A stretch of DNA of 35,668 nt from GCA-2697345 sp049602715 (lineage in GTDB: Bacteria; Pseudomonadota; Alphaproteobacteria; Rhodobacterales; Rhodobacteraceae). Shown one piece after another: positions 25,404 through 34,119 of this stretch. The notes under the pieces were generated by a model that saw only the letters and a list, made by a program, of their open reading frames with translations, did no database searches and was not told where the DNA came from. The position numbers and the translations under genes were made by a program. The stretch lies in contig JBMYRX010000018.1 in NCBI GenBank assembly GCA_049602715.1, positions 1 through 35,668 of the forward strand, in the 5' to 3' direction. Position 1 is the stretch's first letter, and the number at the start of each line of letters is the position of its first letter.

Positions 25404-27092
25404 ATGAATCAAATCTTGAGTATGTTGCGTAATACTCGCGCCAGTAATCTGGTATTCTTGTTTGCTTTACCAGTACTAATTTATTTTATAGCAACTTCTA
25501 GAAATTATGGTTCAGCTTTAACAGCAGTATTGGGCATTGAAGACCAGGCTCCACGGTTATTAATAAGCTTTATATTTTTTACTTTATTAGGCTGCCTTGG
25601 GTCCATTGGTTCGCTTTTTATGTTAAGATCATTTAGGCCAGATCAAGAAAAAATAACTGAACTAAATTTGCGTCGAAAGGCCTCCTTATTTTTTGTGCTA
25701 CAAACCTTGGTTTGCATAGGTCTTTCTCAGAGCTCCGCAATCGATGCTTACCTAACATCAGTAGTTGTAAACAGTTTTGATCCGAGATCTGTTGAATGGG
25801 TTGTTCTTGTGAATCAGGTTTTTGTTTTAGAGCCTATTTTTCAGGAAAATATATTATTAGAGATACACAATGCGCTTTTGGTGGCTGGGATTATAATCCT
25901 CCTCGTATCAGTTATTTCATTTTTTCCAGGATCTCTATACCAAAGAAAGAGTTTCAGGATCGGAGTGTGGGTTTTATTCTTTATTAACTTTTCATTTGCT
26001 TTTTATGTATTGATGATTGCTTATGCCGGATTTGCAGTGGGAATAATGGTTACTTTGAGAGCTGCTTTTTTTGCCTACATTGGTGCCTCTATTCTCGGAT
26101 TAGTATGGGCTTTATGTACCCGATTAAAAGCTTCAGATTTAGCGAATAGGACATTTTTTATTCTTGGTTTACTCCTAATAGTTTTTGGAATTTTTAATGT
26201 TTCAAGGCCTCATGAAAATGTAGCCTTAGTAGGAAACTTAGAGGGAAAAATTGGTATCGTATCAGGGACGCCGCAACATTTAACTGATGTTGTTCGGTAT
26301 GGAGACTTTCTCGATCAAAGCCCTAGTGACCCCTTTAAAATCCGTTCTCTGAAAAGTGTTGAGCAGGCAAAAACATTACTTGAACGAGGATCTATTAGTG
26401 CAACAATTTTGTCAGTTTCTGATGTAAATAGTCTGCCAATTTTGTGGGAAACAAGCTATCTTCCTTCATTAAACAAAAAATTTGCTGTTACTGGATTTAT
26501 ATTTGGTTCTCTATTTATCCTTTTGGCAGGGATTGGTAGATTGACATCTGCTCACCCTTTGGCAGTTTTTTCAGACTTTTTTGTGGATACAATACGTGGA
26601 ATTCCAATGCTGGTAATTATTTTGTATGTTGGTTTACCTCTAGCGGGAGCTATAAAATCCGGCACTGGTGGTCTTATTGATATGCAAATGATGACTAGAG
26701 GTATAATCGCTATTGCTATAGGGTATTCCGCCTATATGGCAGAAATATTTAGAGCTGGAATTGAAGCTATTCCCAAGGGACAAATAGAGTCAGCGCGAAC
26801 ATTGGGAATGAGGGAGTGGCATGTAGCTCGTTTTATTATCATTCCTCAGGCTATTGCTATCGTTTTACCGGCTCTTGGAAATGAATTTATCGCGATGCTT
26901 AAAGATACATCGCTAGTTTCGATATTGTCTGTTAGGGACTTGACGCAGCGTATGAAAGAATTTCAAGCGCAGAGCTTTTTAGCTTTCGAACCTTTTAATT
27001 CGGCGGCACTTATTTATGTTATGTTGACCCTTATCGCAGCATCAGGGATCAAAGCTCTTGATAAAGTAGTAAACAAGTCTCGTGAACATTAA
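25404..27092 (+). CDS. Amino-acid ABC transporter permease with large N-terminal and periplasmic-type insert
   Basis: Inner-membrane permease, 562 aa from the ATG at 25404. The TTG at 25356 lies inside the terminator stem and is rejected. The C-terminal 360-560 is a BPD_transp_1 domain: DTIRGIPMLVIILYVGLP, then the EAA loop IESARTLGMREWHVARF and IIPQA, then NEFIAMLKDTSLVSI. Ahead of it are about seven hydrophobic segments. One of these, AGFAVGIMVTLRAA (208 on), resembles the first span of HisM-type domains. It is followed by a soluble stretch (270-359) with GKIGIVSGTPQHL and SVEQAKTLLERG. The family is usually 220-400 aa. No ATPase gene for this system is in the window. Confidence 0.85.
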   Translation: MNQILSMLRNTRASNLVFLFALPVLIYFIATSRNYGSALTAVLGIEDQAPRLLISFIFFTLLGCLGSIGSLFMLRSFRPDQEKITELNLRRKASLFFVLQTLVCIGLSQSSAIDAYLTSVVVNSFDPRSVEWVVLVNQVFVLEPIFQENILLEIHNALLVAGIIILLVSVISFFPGSLYQRKSFRIGVWVLFFINFSFAFYVLMIAYAGFAVGIMVTLRAAFFAYIGASILGLVWALCTRLKASDLANRTFFILGLLLIVFGIFNVSRPHENVALVGNLEGKIGIVSGTPQHLTDVVRYGDFLDQSPSDPFKIRSLKSVEQAKTLLERGSISATILSVSDVNSLPILWETSYLPSLNKKFAVTGFIFGSLFILLAGIGRLTSAHPLAVFSDFFVDTIRGIPMLVIILYVGLPLAGAIKSGTGGLIDMQMMTRGIIAIAIGYSAYMAEIFRAGIEAIPKGQIESARTLGMREWHVARFIIIPQAIAIVLPALGNEFIAMLKDTSLVSILSVRDLTQRMKEFQAQSFLAFEPFNSAALIYVMLTLIAASGIKALDKVVNKSREH

Positions 27093-27097
27093 GATAG

Positions 27098-28387
27098 ATG
27101 CAACCCATGTCTGAAGGTCTTTTCGCTAAAACTTGGTATGATGACAATAGTAAAAAGCCAGAGGCCTTTTTAAGTCCAGTAGAAAAGTTAAAATATTATG
27201 ACTTTTTAGTTATAGGAGGAGGCTTAGCTGGTTTAGTAGTTAGTCTTAGATTGATTCAGGGGGGAGCGACCGTTGCTCTTTTAGAGTCAAATAAAGTCGG
27301 TAGTGGTGCGTCTGGAAGAAATGGTGGGTTCTGCTCAAGAGGTTGGTCTATAAGTCAAAAAAAAATAACTAAGCTTCTAGGAGTTATGAATGCAAAACGT
27401 TTAGATGGTGTAGCGTCTAAGGGATATGACTGGATGGTTAACAAAGTCTCACAGCCAAATTATCAAATAGTTAATGCTAAACATGGCGAACTTACTCTAT
27501 CTTTTGAGAGTTCGCCAAGGTCTAAAAGTGCAAACACCCTTAATAGTAGAGATTTAAAAAATTATGTTAAAGGTCCGAGATATAAATCAGGTAAAATAGA
27601 TTACGATGCTTTTCAATTTAACCCTCTTAATTTTCTTCGGATATTATCAGAGGAGTGTTCTGATTCTGGAGTCCATATTTTCCAAGACAGCGAGGTAAAA
27701 ACTATAAATAGTTCCAATAGTAAAACCATTTTTGATATTGGGACACTTAATAAACAAAACTTTAGAGCACAAAAAATAATTTTTGCCACGGGGGGTTATG
27801 GTGGGACCTTATCTTCTGACCTGAGTAAAATTTTACTTTCAATCAAAACTTTTATTGCTGTTTCTGAACCAATACCAATCTTACTATCCAGGCATATCCC
27901 GACTGAAAATATGATCGCAGATAATCGACGGGCAGGAAATTATTTTCGTAGGCTAGAGGATGGGAGATTACTGTGGGGTATGGGAATTTCAGCGTTTGGA
28001 GACAAAAGCTTGGCTAAAATTAAGGATGATGCTTTTAATGATCTCGCAGCACATATTCCTAGTTTAGCACAAGACATGAAAGAGGGAAACGTAGAATTTG
28101 AGTATGCGTGGTCCGGTAATATGGCTTATGGTCGAGACTCTCTTCCTTATGTTGGTGCTATTTCTAATAGTAAGTATTCTTTAACTGGATTCGGAGGACA
28201 TGGGATGAATACCGCACCTGGTTCGGCTCTTTGTCTTGCTGATTGTTTGTTGGATAGAAAGTCAGATATTGAAGTATTTGAAAAAATAAAACGAAAGCGA
28301 ACTTACGGTAGTATTGGTAAAGTAGCAGCTGAAAGCATATATAAATATTTAGCCATAAGAGATATCATTGCAGAGTATAGGAGTTAA
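27098..28387 (+). CDS. FAD-dependent oxidoreductase, DAO/PuuB-like
   Basis: A 429-aa flavoenzyme of the D-amino-acid oxidase superfamily. The dinucleotide-binding motif is VIGGGLAGLVVS near residues 36-47, followed by GSGASGRNGGFCSRG, the usual FAD-pyrophosphate loop of the PuuB/OrdL group. The C-terminal GFGGHGMNTAPGSAL closes the FAD site. It probably oxidises the amine of an amino acid or gamma-glutamyl-amine; the substrate is not shown by sequence. It starts 5 bases after the permease stop. A second in-frame ATG at 27107 is an alternative start. The flanking transporters suggest the substrate is an imported amine. Confidence 0.87.
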   Translation: MQPMSEGLFAKTWYDDNSKKPEAFLSPVEKLKYYDFLVIGGGLAGLVVSLRLIQGGATVALLESNKVGSGASGRNGGFCSRGWSISQKKITKLLGVMNAKRLDGVASKGYDWMVNKVSQPNYQIVNAKHGELTLSFESSPRSKSANTLNSRDLKNYVKGPRYKSGKIDYDAFQFNPLNFLRILSEECSDSGVHIFQDSEVKTINSSNSKTIFDIGTLNKQNFRAQKIIFATGGYGGTLSSDLSKILLSIKTFIAVSEPIPILLSRHIPTENMIADNRRAGNYFRRLEDGRLLWGMGISAFGDKSLAKIKDDAFNDLAAHIPSLAQDMKEGNVEFEYAWSGNMAYGRDSLPYVGAISNSKYSLTGFGGHGMNTAPGSALCLADCLLDRKSDIEVFEKIKRKRTYGSIGKVAAESIYKYLAIRDIIAEYRS

Positions 28388-28567
28388 ACCTCATTATTAC
28401 TGATAATACTAATTCACCTATACGATTTCTTAATAACAGGTTTCAACTTACATAGTTAATAGATTAAAAAATATATATCTATAATATATCTATTTATTGT
28501 TTGACTTATGGTGATTAAACCTAAACGGTAACTTACTACTATATAAAATTTAGGGAGAAATAATAAA
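28388..28567 (+). promoter_or_regulatory. Putative promoter region of the second ABC transporter operon
   Basis: A 180-base, very AT-rich gap. A perfect -10 TATAAT lies at 28480-28485, with TTAATA (28456-28461, 18-base spacer) as a weak -35. That would give a leader of about 75 bases ending in the ribosome site agggaga before the ATG at 28568. A separate TTGACT at 28501 lacks a fitting -10. Confidence 0.4.
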
Positions 28568-29620
28568 ATGAATAAATTTTTAAAACCATTTATCGCTTCA
28601 GCGGTAATAGGACTCTTCTCGGTCACCTCATCAGCTTATGCTGAAGATACATTGAGAATCGTTTCCTGGGGCGGAGCATATCAAAAAGGTCAATCAATTG
28701 GTATCTTTCAACCAGCTGCTAAAGCTATGGGAATTACGGTTAAAGAAGATACATACGGGGGAATCTCTGACGTGAAGCTTATGGTCAAATCTGGTGCTGA
28801 CAAGTTTGATATATTCTCTAGTGGTGCTGGTAGCTGTGCTTCCGGTGCAGCAGAAGGACTTTTAGAAAAATTAGATTTAACAGTGATTGATGTTAGTAAT
28901 CATCTGCCAGATATGTGGACTGATTATTGTGTTGGAGCGGATATCTTTTCGGTTGTTGCTGCGTGGAACACCGATACGTACGGTGAAAATGGGCCCAGGA
29001 CTTGGGCTGACTTTTTTGATGTAGAAAAGTTTCCTGGAACAAGAGCTATGAGGGCAAAAGTTGATGCTCAGCTAGAAGCTGCATTACTCGCTGATGGAGT
29101 GCCAATGTCTGAAGTTTATAATGTTCTCGATAGCGAAGAAGGAATTGAACGCGCTTTGGATAAAATTAGGTCAATTAAAGATCACATAGCTGTTTGGTGG
29201 ACCTCAGGAGCTATGCACGCCCAGCTTATGAAGGATGGCGAAGTCGATATGACGACTGGCTGGAATGGTCGTTTTGATGTTGCAAAAAAAGATGGTGCTA
29301 AGGTGTCGTATGATTATAAAACAGGTATCATGGACTGGGAAGGTTACGGAATACCTAAAGGTGCACCGCAAAAAGACCTAGCAATGAAATATATTGCTGA
29401 AATGATGAAACCAGAGTACATGGCGAATTTTGTTAAGCATATCACTTATGGTCCAACAAATAAATTGGCGTATGAAAATGGATTAATCGAAGATAGTCTT
29501 GCAAGATCATTACCTAGTCATCCTGATAATGCGAAACATCAGTTGACTTTGAAAACTGCTTGGTATGCAAAATGGCGTACAATAGCAGCGGAAATGTATA
29601 CTGATATGATGACTGAGTAA
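28568..29620 (+). CDS. ABC transporter periplasmic binding protein, PotD/opine type
   Basis: Extracellular solute-binding protein of the spermidine/putrescine-like group, 350 aa. The signal peptide covers residues 1-25 (ends SSAYA, before EDTL). The mature protein begins with the typical LRIVSWGGAYQKGQ and has GPRTWADFFDVEKFPG and WNGRFDVAKKDGAKVSY in the expected order. Ligands in this group include polyamines, opines and betaine-like amines; the ligand here cannot be read off. It heads a complete ABC set and is followed by a stem-loop. Confidence 0.93.
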   Translation: MNKFLKPFIASAVIGLFSVTSSAYAEDTLRIVSWGGAYQKGQSIGIFQPAAKAMGITVKEDTYGGISDVKLMVKSGADKFDIFSSGAGSCASGAAEGLLEKLDLTVIDVSNHLPDMWTDYCVGADIFSVVAAWNTDTYGENGPRTWADFFDVEKFPGTRAMRAKVDAQLEAALLADGVPMSEVYNVLDSEEGIERALDKIRSIKDHIAVWWTSGAMHAQLMKDGEVDMTTGWNGRFDVAKKDGAKVSYDYKTGIMDWEGYGIPKGAPQKDLAMKYIAEMMKPEYMANFVKHITYGPTNKLAYENGLIEDSLARSLPSHPDNAKHQLTLKTAWYAKWRTIAAEMYTDMMTE

Positions 29621-29634
29621 TAAATAAATGTATA

Positions 29635-29662
29635 GTAGGTGGGCTTTGGTCCACCTACCTTT
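29635..29662 (+). terminator. Stem-loop after the PotD-like gene
   Basis: GTAGGTGGGC (29635-29644) pairs with GTCCACCTAC (29649-29658) over 10 positions with one G-T pair, around TTTG, followed by CTTTAAAC. The T-run is short, so it may act more as an mRNA 3'-end protector or partial terminator than as a full stop. It separates the binding-protein gene from its ATPase and permease genes. Confidence 0.65.
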
Positions 29663-29682
29663 AAACAAAAAGAGTATAATTT

Positions 29683-30759
29683 ATGCAATCTGATGCACTA
29701 AATATTTCAATTAATGATATTACCAAAAAGTACGGTGATTTCTTTGCACTAAAAGATGTAAGCTTGGAGATAAAGTCGGGAGAATTTCTGACTCTTTTAG
29801 GTCCATCAGGTTCTGGTAAAACGACATTACTTATGGTTCTGGCAGGGTTCACTCGGCCTGATTATGGTAGCGTAAAATTTGGTGAGGAAGAGGTTGTTTT
29901 GAAACCCCCTCATTTGCGAGATATTGGAATGGTCTTTCAAAACTATGCACTCTTTCCACACATGAATGTTGAACAAAATATAGGTTACCCTCAAAAATTA
30001 CGCGGGAAAAGTAAGTCTGAAATTAAAGATAGTGTTGCTGAGGCCTTAAGTATTGTTAAATTAGATGGTCTGGGACATCGAGGTGTAAGTGAACTTTCAG
30101 GTGGGCAAAAGCAAAGAGTAGCCTTGGCTAGAGCTATCGTTTTCAAGCCGCAAATTTTATTAATGGATGAACCGTTGTCAGCTCTAGATAAGAAACTCCG
30201 GGAGGAGATGCAAATAGAGTTAAGGCAACTTCATGATAGTTTAACAATGACTACGGTTTATGTGACACATGATCAAAAAGAAGCTTTGACCATGTCAGAC
30301 AGAATAGCCGTTATTAATGATGGCGAGTTAAAGCAGTTAGGCTCACCCAACGAAATCTATTCAAATCCTAGTAACGCTTTCATCGCAGATTTTATAGGAG
30401 AATCTAGTTTATTACCAACTAAGACAATCGATAATAAGGCTTACTTAGGGCAATCTGAAATATTAGTTAATAAAACTATAGCTAAGGATGGAGACTTCCT
30501 TTTAGTGATTAGACCGGAAAAGCTATTCATCGCTGATGGAAAAGAAAAAGATACTAATATTTTTACTGGTACAATCACGGAGTCGATTTTCCAAGGAGAA
30601 AGTCAATTGGTAGTTATTAAGCTGGACCCTAGTAATTTTGGTGATCAACTTTTGAGGATGCGATTACCGAATGGAACTTCGATTGGGGCCAATGTTCCAA
30701 AAGTTGGAGAAGAAATATCAGTTGGATTAAGAATGACAGATAGTTTTCTGGTGGAGTGA
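29683..30759 (+). CDS. ABC transporter ATP-binding protein, PotA-like
   Basis: Cytosolic energising subunit, 358 aa. Walker A GPSGSGKTT is at 40-48, the Q-loop is in MVFQNYALFPH, the signature LSGGQ is at 138-142, and Walker B is in ILLMDEPLSALD (Asp162, Glu163). The switch histidine is in VTHDQKEA. The C-terminal third (about 240-358) is a TOBE-type regulatory domain, as in PotA. It is the second gene of a complete transporter operon, with the first permease starting 4 bases after its stop. Confidence 0.95.
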   Translation: MQSDALNISINDITKKYGDFFALKDVSLEIKSGEFLTLLGPSGSGKTTLLMVLAGFTRPDYGSVKFGEEEVVLKPPHLRDIGMVFQNYALFPHMNVEQNIGYPQKLRGKSKSEIKDSVAEALSIVKLDGLGHRGVSELSGGQKQRVALARAIVFKPQILLMDEPLSALDKKLREEMQIELRQLHDSLTMTTVYVTHDQKEALTMSDRIAVINDGELKQLGSPNEIYSNPSNAFIADFIGESSLLPTKTIDNKAYLGQSEILVNKTIAKDGDFLLVIRPEKLFIADGKEKDTNIFTGTITESIFQGESQLVVIKLDPSNFGDQLLRMRLPNGTSIGANVPKVGEEISVGLRMTDSFLVE

Positions 30760-30763
30760 ATAG

Positions 30764-31651
30764 ATGTCGTTCGTAGGAGAGAACTTAAACGAGTCTATAT
30801 TGAAGAAGTTAGACCGAAAAGAACATTACACTTTATTTGGATTAACTCTGCCGTATCTATTTCTCATTTTTTTCCTAATAATTATTCCTGTTGGGTGGTT
30901 ATTTTATATGTCTTTCATAGGACGTGATGGTTCTCTTTCGATGGAAAACTATATGCGAATGTGGAAAAGCAAGGCTTATATGAGAATATTCATTACAACG
31001 TTTAAAATAAGCTTCTTAACTACTTTGATATGCGCATTATTAGGCTATCCACTGACTTATTTTATGTCTCAACTCTCTAATCGATGGGCAAATATTTGTT
31101 TGATAGGTGTTTTAATCCCTTTCTGGACCAGCCTACTCGTACGAACATATGCATGGCTGGTACTTTTGCAAAGGAAAGGCCTAATAAATAATTTGGGTTT
31201 AGATTTAGGCATTATTTCTGAGCCGATAAAATTTGTTCATAATACATCTGGAACTCTTATTGGAATGGCTCACATCATGTTACCATTTCTTATTTTACCT
31301 TTATACGCTAATATGAAGGCTATCGATAAAGACTGCTTAAAAGCTGCTGCTAACTTGGGAGCCACACCAACTAGAGCTTTTTGGACAGTATTCTTTCCTT
31401 TATCCATTCCTGGTTTATTGGCCGGTCTATTAATTGTTTTTGTTATATGTCTGGGGTTCTACGTGACACCAGCCGTGTTGGGTGGTGGAAAAGTTATAAT
31501 GGCGGCAATGAAGATCTCGGCAAATATTGAGTTATACTTTAGTTGGGGGGCTGCAAGCGCTCTTGGTGTAGTTCTTTTGGTTGTCACTATGATTATACTA
31601 TATATAGCTTCTAAGCTCGTTTCTATAGATCAGGTTGGAGCTAGTAAATGA
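30764..31651 (+). CDS. ABC transporter permease, PotB-like
   Basis: Inner-membrane permease, 295 aa, with about six spans. The first, LPYLFLIFFLIIIPVGWLFY, follows a charged N-terminus. The EAA loop, AAANLGATPTRAFWTVFFPL, contacts the ATPase. The start lies behind gtggag. The stop overlaps the next start by 4 bases (ATGA), so the two permeases are made together as a heterodimer. Confidence 0.94.
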   Translation: MSFVGENLNESILKKLDRKEHYTLFGLTLPYLFLIFFLIIIPVGWLFYMSFIGRDGSLSMENYMRMWKSKAYMRIFITTFKISFLTTLICALLGYPLTYFMSQLSNRWANICLIGVLIPFWTSLLVRTYAWLVLLQRKGLINNLGLDLGIISEPIKFVHNTSGTLIGMAHIMLPFLILPLYANMKAIDKDCLKAAANLGATPTRAFWTVFFPLSIPGLLAGLLIVFVICLGFYVTPAVLGGGKVIMAAMKISANIELYFSWGAASALGVVLLVVTMIILYIASKLVSIDQVGASK

Positions 31652-32487
31652 ACTTTTGGAATAGAAACGTGTCTGAAACACAAATTAAGTTTAAAGACCG
31701 ACTTTGGTTATATATAGTCGCGTTACTTGTTTTATTTCTACTGATTGTACCGTCATTAGTCGTGATACCCATGTCATTTTCCGCCAGTCAATACTTGGAG
31801 TTTCCTCCCAAAGAGTTATCTCTACGCTGGTATAAAGCTTATTTTTTTTCATCAGCAGATACAGGGCTAGGTTTTAATGATTGGATGGGCGCAACTTGGA
31901 CATCCGTAAAAGTAGCAGTTTTAACGATATTTGTGGCAACACCTGTTGGAACTATGGCTGCTTACGGGTTAATTAATAGTAGTTCTAGGGTTAGAGGTAT
32001 TTTATTCCCAATTATGATTTCGCCAATGATGGTTCCAATTATTCTGGTGGCTATTGGATTATTTTACTTTTTTGTTCAATTCAAAATGGTAAATTCTATT
32101 CTAGGTTTAGTACTTGGGCATTCACTCGTAGCCATGCCATTGGTCTTAATTATTGTACTTTCAGCATTAAGAAACTACGATATGAATCAGGAAAAAGTTG
32201 CTCGTTCTTTAGGTGCATCCCGTTTGCGAGCATTCTTTGAGATAACATTACCTCAGATTAGATTTTCAATTATATCAGCATGTTTAATTTCGTTTTTAAC
32301 ATCTTTTGATGAAGTTATAATTGCTTTATTTGTTTCTGGTGGTGATAATTCTACTATCACCCGTGCTATGTTTCTTGCATTGAGAGATCAAATAGATCCA
32401 ACAATAGCTGCGATCTCCACAGTTTTAATCATTATTTCTACCGGGTTATTACTCCTATCTCAAATGTTTGGTCAGAAAAAGGACTAG
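31648..32487 (+). CDS. ABC transporter permease, PotC-like
   Basis: Second permease of the transporter, 279 aa, with about six spans. The EAA loop is KVARSLGASRLRAFFEITLP. The periplasmic stretch FPPKELSLRWYKAYF after the first span is characteristic of the PotC group. It overlaps the PotB-like gene by 4 bases and ends 3 bases before the oxidoreductase gene, so transporter and enzyme are probably one transcription unit. Confidence 0.94.
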   Translation: MNFWNRNVSETQIKFKDRLWLYIVALLVLFLLIVPSLVVIPMSFSASQYLEFPPKELSLRWYKAYFFSSADTGLGFNDWMGATWTSVKVAVLTIFVATPVGTMAAYGLINSSSRVRGILFPIMISPMMVPIILVAIGLFYFFVQFKMVNSILGLVLGHSLVAMPLVLIIVLSALRNYDMNQEKVARSLGASRLRAFFEITLPQIRFSIISACLISFLTSFDEVIIALFVSGGDNSTITRAMFLALRDQIDPTIAAISTVLIIISTGLLLLSQMFGQKKD

Positions 32488-32490
32488 ATA

Positions 32491-34113
32491 TTGGAAGAGG
32501 TTGATCTAGTAGTTGTTGGCGCTGGATCTTCTGGATCCATAGTTGCGAGTAAGATTTTCGATCAAACTGGTTTACGGGTTCTCGTGATCGAAGCGGGTGG
32601 AAGTGATTTTCGTCCGGATATAAAAACACCAATCGGTTATGGGCTGACGTTTTATAATCATAAAGTAAATTGGTGCTATGAAACAACAAAGCAAGAAAAC
32701 TTGGGTGAGAGAGTAGTTTATTGTCCAAGAGGTAAGGTTGTCGGAGGATCTGGGTCAATAAATGCAATGGTCTACGTACGTGGTCAACCTGGTGACTATG
32801 ATCATTGGGAAATGTGTAGTTCTCCAGACTTTAGTTGGAGTTCTGTTAAATCCACTTTTAATTTACTTGAGGGGCAGGGTAAAAATAGCGGGTCGGATTA
32901 CATAAAAGTTACAAATGTTGAGACCGAACATGAAGATGTGTTAGAAAACTTCTTTGAAGCAGCAAAGAAATTAGGTATTTCCCAGACGAAAGATATGAAT
33001 GGCGAAGATTGTGAAGGCGTAGGGCATTACCCGATTACAACTAGAAATGGTTTTAGATGGACTGCTGCAGACGCCTTTTTGAAACCAGCTCTGAGAAGCA
33101 AAAAGGTGAGGATATTTAAGAACTCTATTGTCACAAGGCTATTAGTTAAAGACAAACATGTTGCCGGGATAGAACTTATAAGAAAAAATATTAAACAAAC
33201 CATAAAAACTAAATTTGGTGTTATTCTAACAGCTGGTGCTATTAATACACCTCAACTCTTGATGTTATCAGGGATTGGCCCTGCAACGCATTTGAAGAGC
33301 AAGGGAATAAGCCCTATTTCTAATATAGAAAATATTGGGAAGAATATGCAGGATCATTTGGGAATCGATTATTTATTCGAAGCAGACACTCCTTCTTTAA
33401 ATAGGAAATTAGGTAGTTGGCGGGGACGAATTTCATCCTTGATACGGTACGCATCTTTTAGAGATGGACCTTTCTCTTTAAGTGTAAATCAAGGTGGTGG
33501 GTTTGTTAATTGGAAAAGTAGGAATTCATGGCCAAACCTTCAAATCTATTTTAACCCATTGACCTATTCACTAAAAACGCCAGGTAAAAGACAGCTTTTA
33601 AAGCCAGACAAAAAAGATGGTTTTGCTCTTGGATTTCAACCGTGTAGGCCTATGAGCCGGGGAAAAGTTTCTCTAAATTCCTCTGATCCGCTAGACGCTC
33701 CGCTTATAAACCCTAAATTTTTAAGTGATAAAAGAGATATGTATGATGTTGAAGCGGGCATAGATTTTATCGAGACAATGATCAAATCAGAAAGTTTAGC
33801 AACTATAATTAAGAAATCAAAATCTCTTGATTTTTTAACCTCATCTTTAGAAGAAAAAAAAGAAGATTTTCTTAACCGTGCGGTATCAATCTACCATCCG
33901 TGCGGGACGTGTAGCTTGGGACAGAACCCTGATCAGGATCCTGTTGCTTTGGACTTTAAACTTCGGGGATTTCAAAATCTATGGGTTGCCGATGCTTCTA
34001 CTTTTCCTAGTATCCCATCGGGAAATATTAACTCTGCAGTAATGATGATGGCTTTAAAGGCGGCTAGTTCAATTTCTGTTCAAATAAATAATAAACTAAA
34101 TAAGATTAGGTGA
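32491..34113 (+). CDS. GMC-family FAD oxidoreductase (choline dehydrogenase-like)
   Basis: Flavoprotein oxidising an alcohol group of an unidentified substrate, 540 aa. The Rossmann motif VVGAGSSGSIVAS is at the N-terminus. CPRGKVVGGSGSINAMVYVR is the GMC signature 1. ILTAGAINTPQLLMLSGIGP is signature 2. The catalytic histidine is His469 in IYHPCGTCSLG, and the partner asparagine lies in GNINSAVMM (Asn512 or Asn514). The start is TTG at 32491 behind aagga; no suitable ATG exists before the Rossmann strand. It is co-directional with the transporter operon, which may import its substrate. Confidence 0.92.
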   Translation: MEEVDLVVVGAGSSGSIVASKIFDQTGLRVLVIEAGGSDFRPDIKTPIGYGLTFYNHKVNWCYETTKQENLGERVVYCPRGKVVGGSGSINAMVYVRGQPGDYDHWEMCSSPDFSWSSVKSTFNLLEGQGKNSGSDYIKVTNVETEHEDVLENFFEAAKKLGISQTKDMNGEDCEGVGHYPITTRNGFRWTAADAFLKPALRSKKVRIFKNSIVTRLLVKDKHVAGIELIRKNIKQTIKTKFGVILTAGAINTPQLLMLSGIGPATHLKSKGISPISNIENIGKNMQDHLGIDYLFEADTPSLNRKLGSWRGRISSLIRYASFRDGPFSLSVNQGGGFVNWKSRNSWPNLQIYFNPLTYSLKTPGKRQLLKPDKKDGFALGFQPCRPMSRGKVSLNSSDPLDAPLINPKFLSDKRDMYDVEAGIDFIETMIKSESLATIIKKSKSLDFLTSSLEEKKEDFLNRAVSIYHPCGTCSLGQNPDQDPVALDFKLRGFQNLWVADASTFPSIPSGNINSAVMMMALKAASSISVQINNKLNKIR

Positions 34114-34119
34114 ATCAAT

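Noticed and set aside
28501..28529. TTGACT at 28501 as the -35 of the PotD-like operon
   Set aside because: No acceptable -10 lies 16-18 bases downstream; the TATAAT at 28480 is a better candidate.
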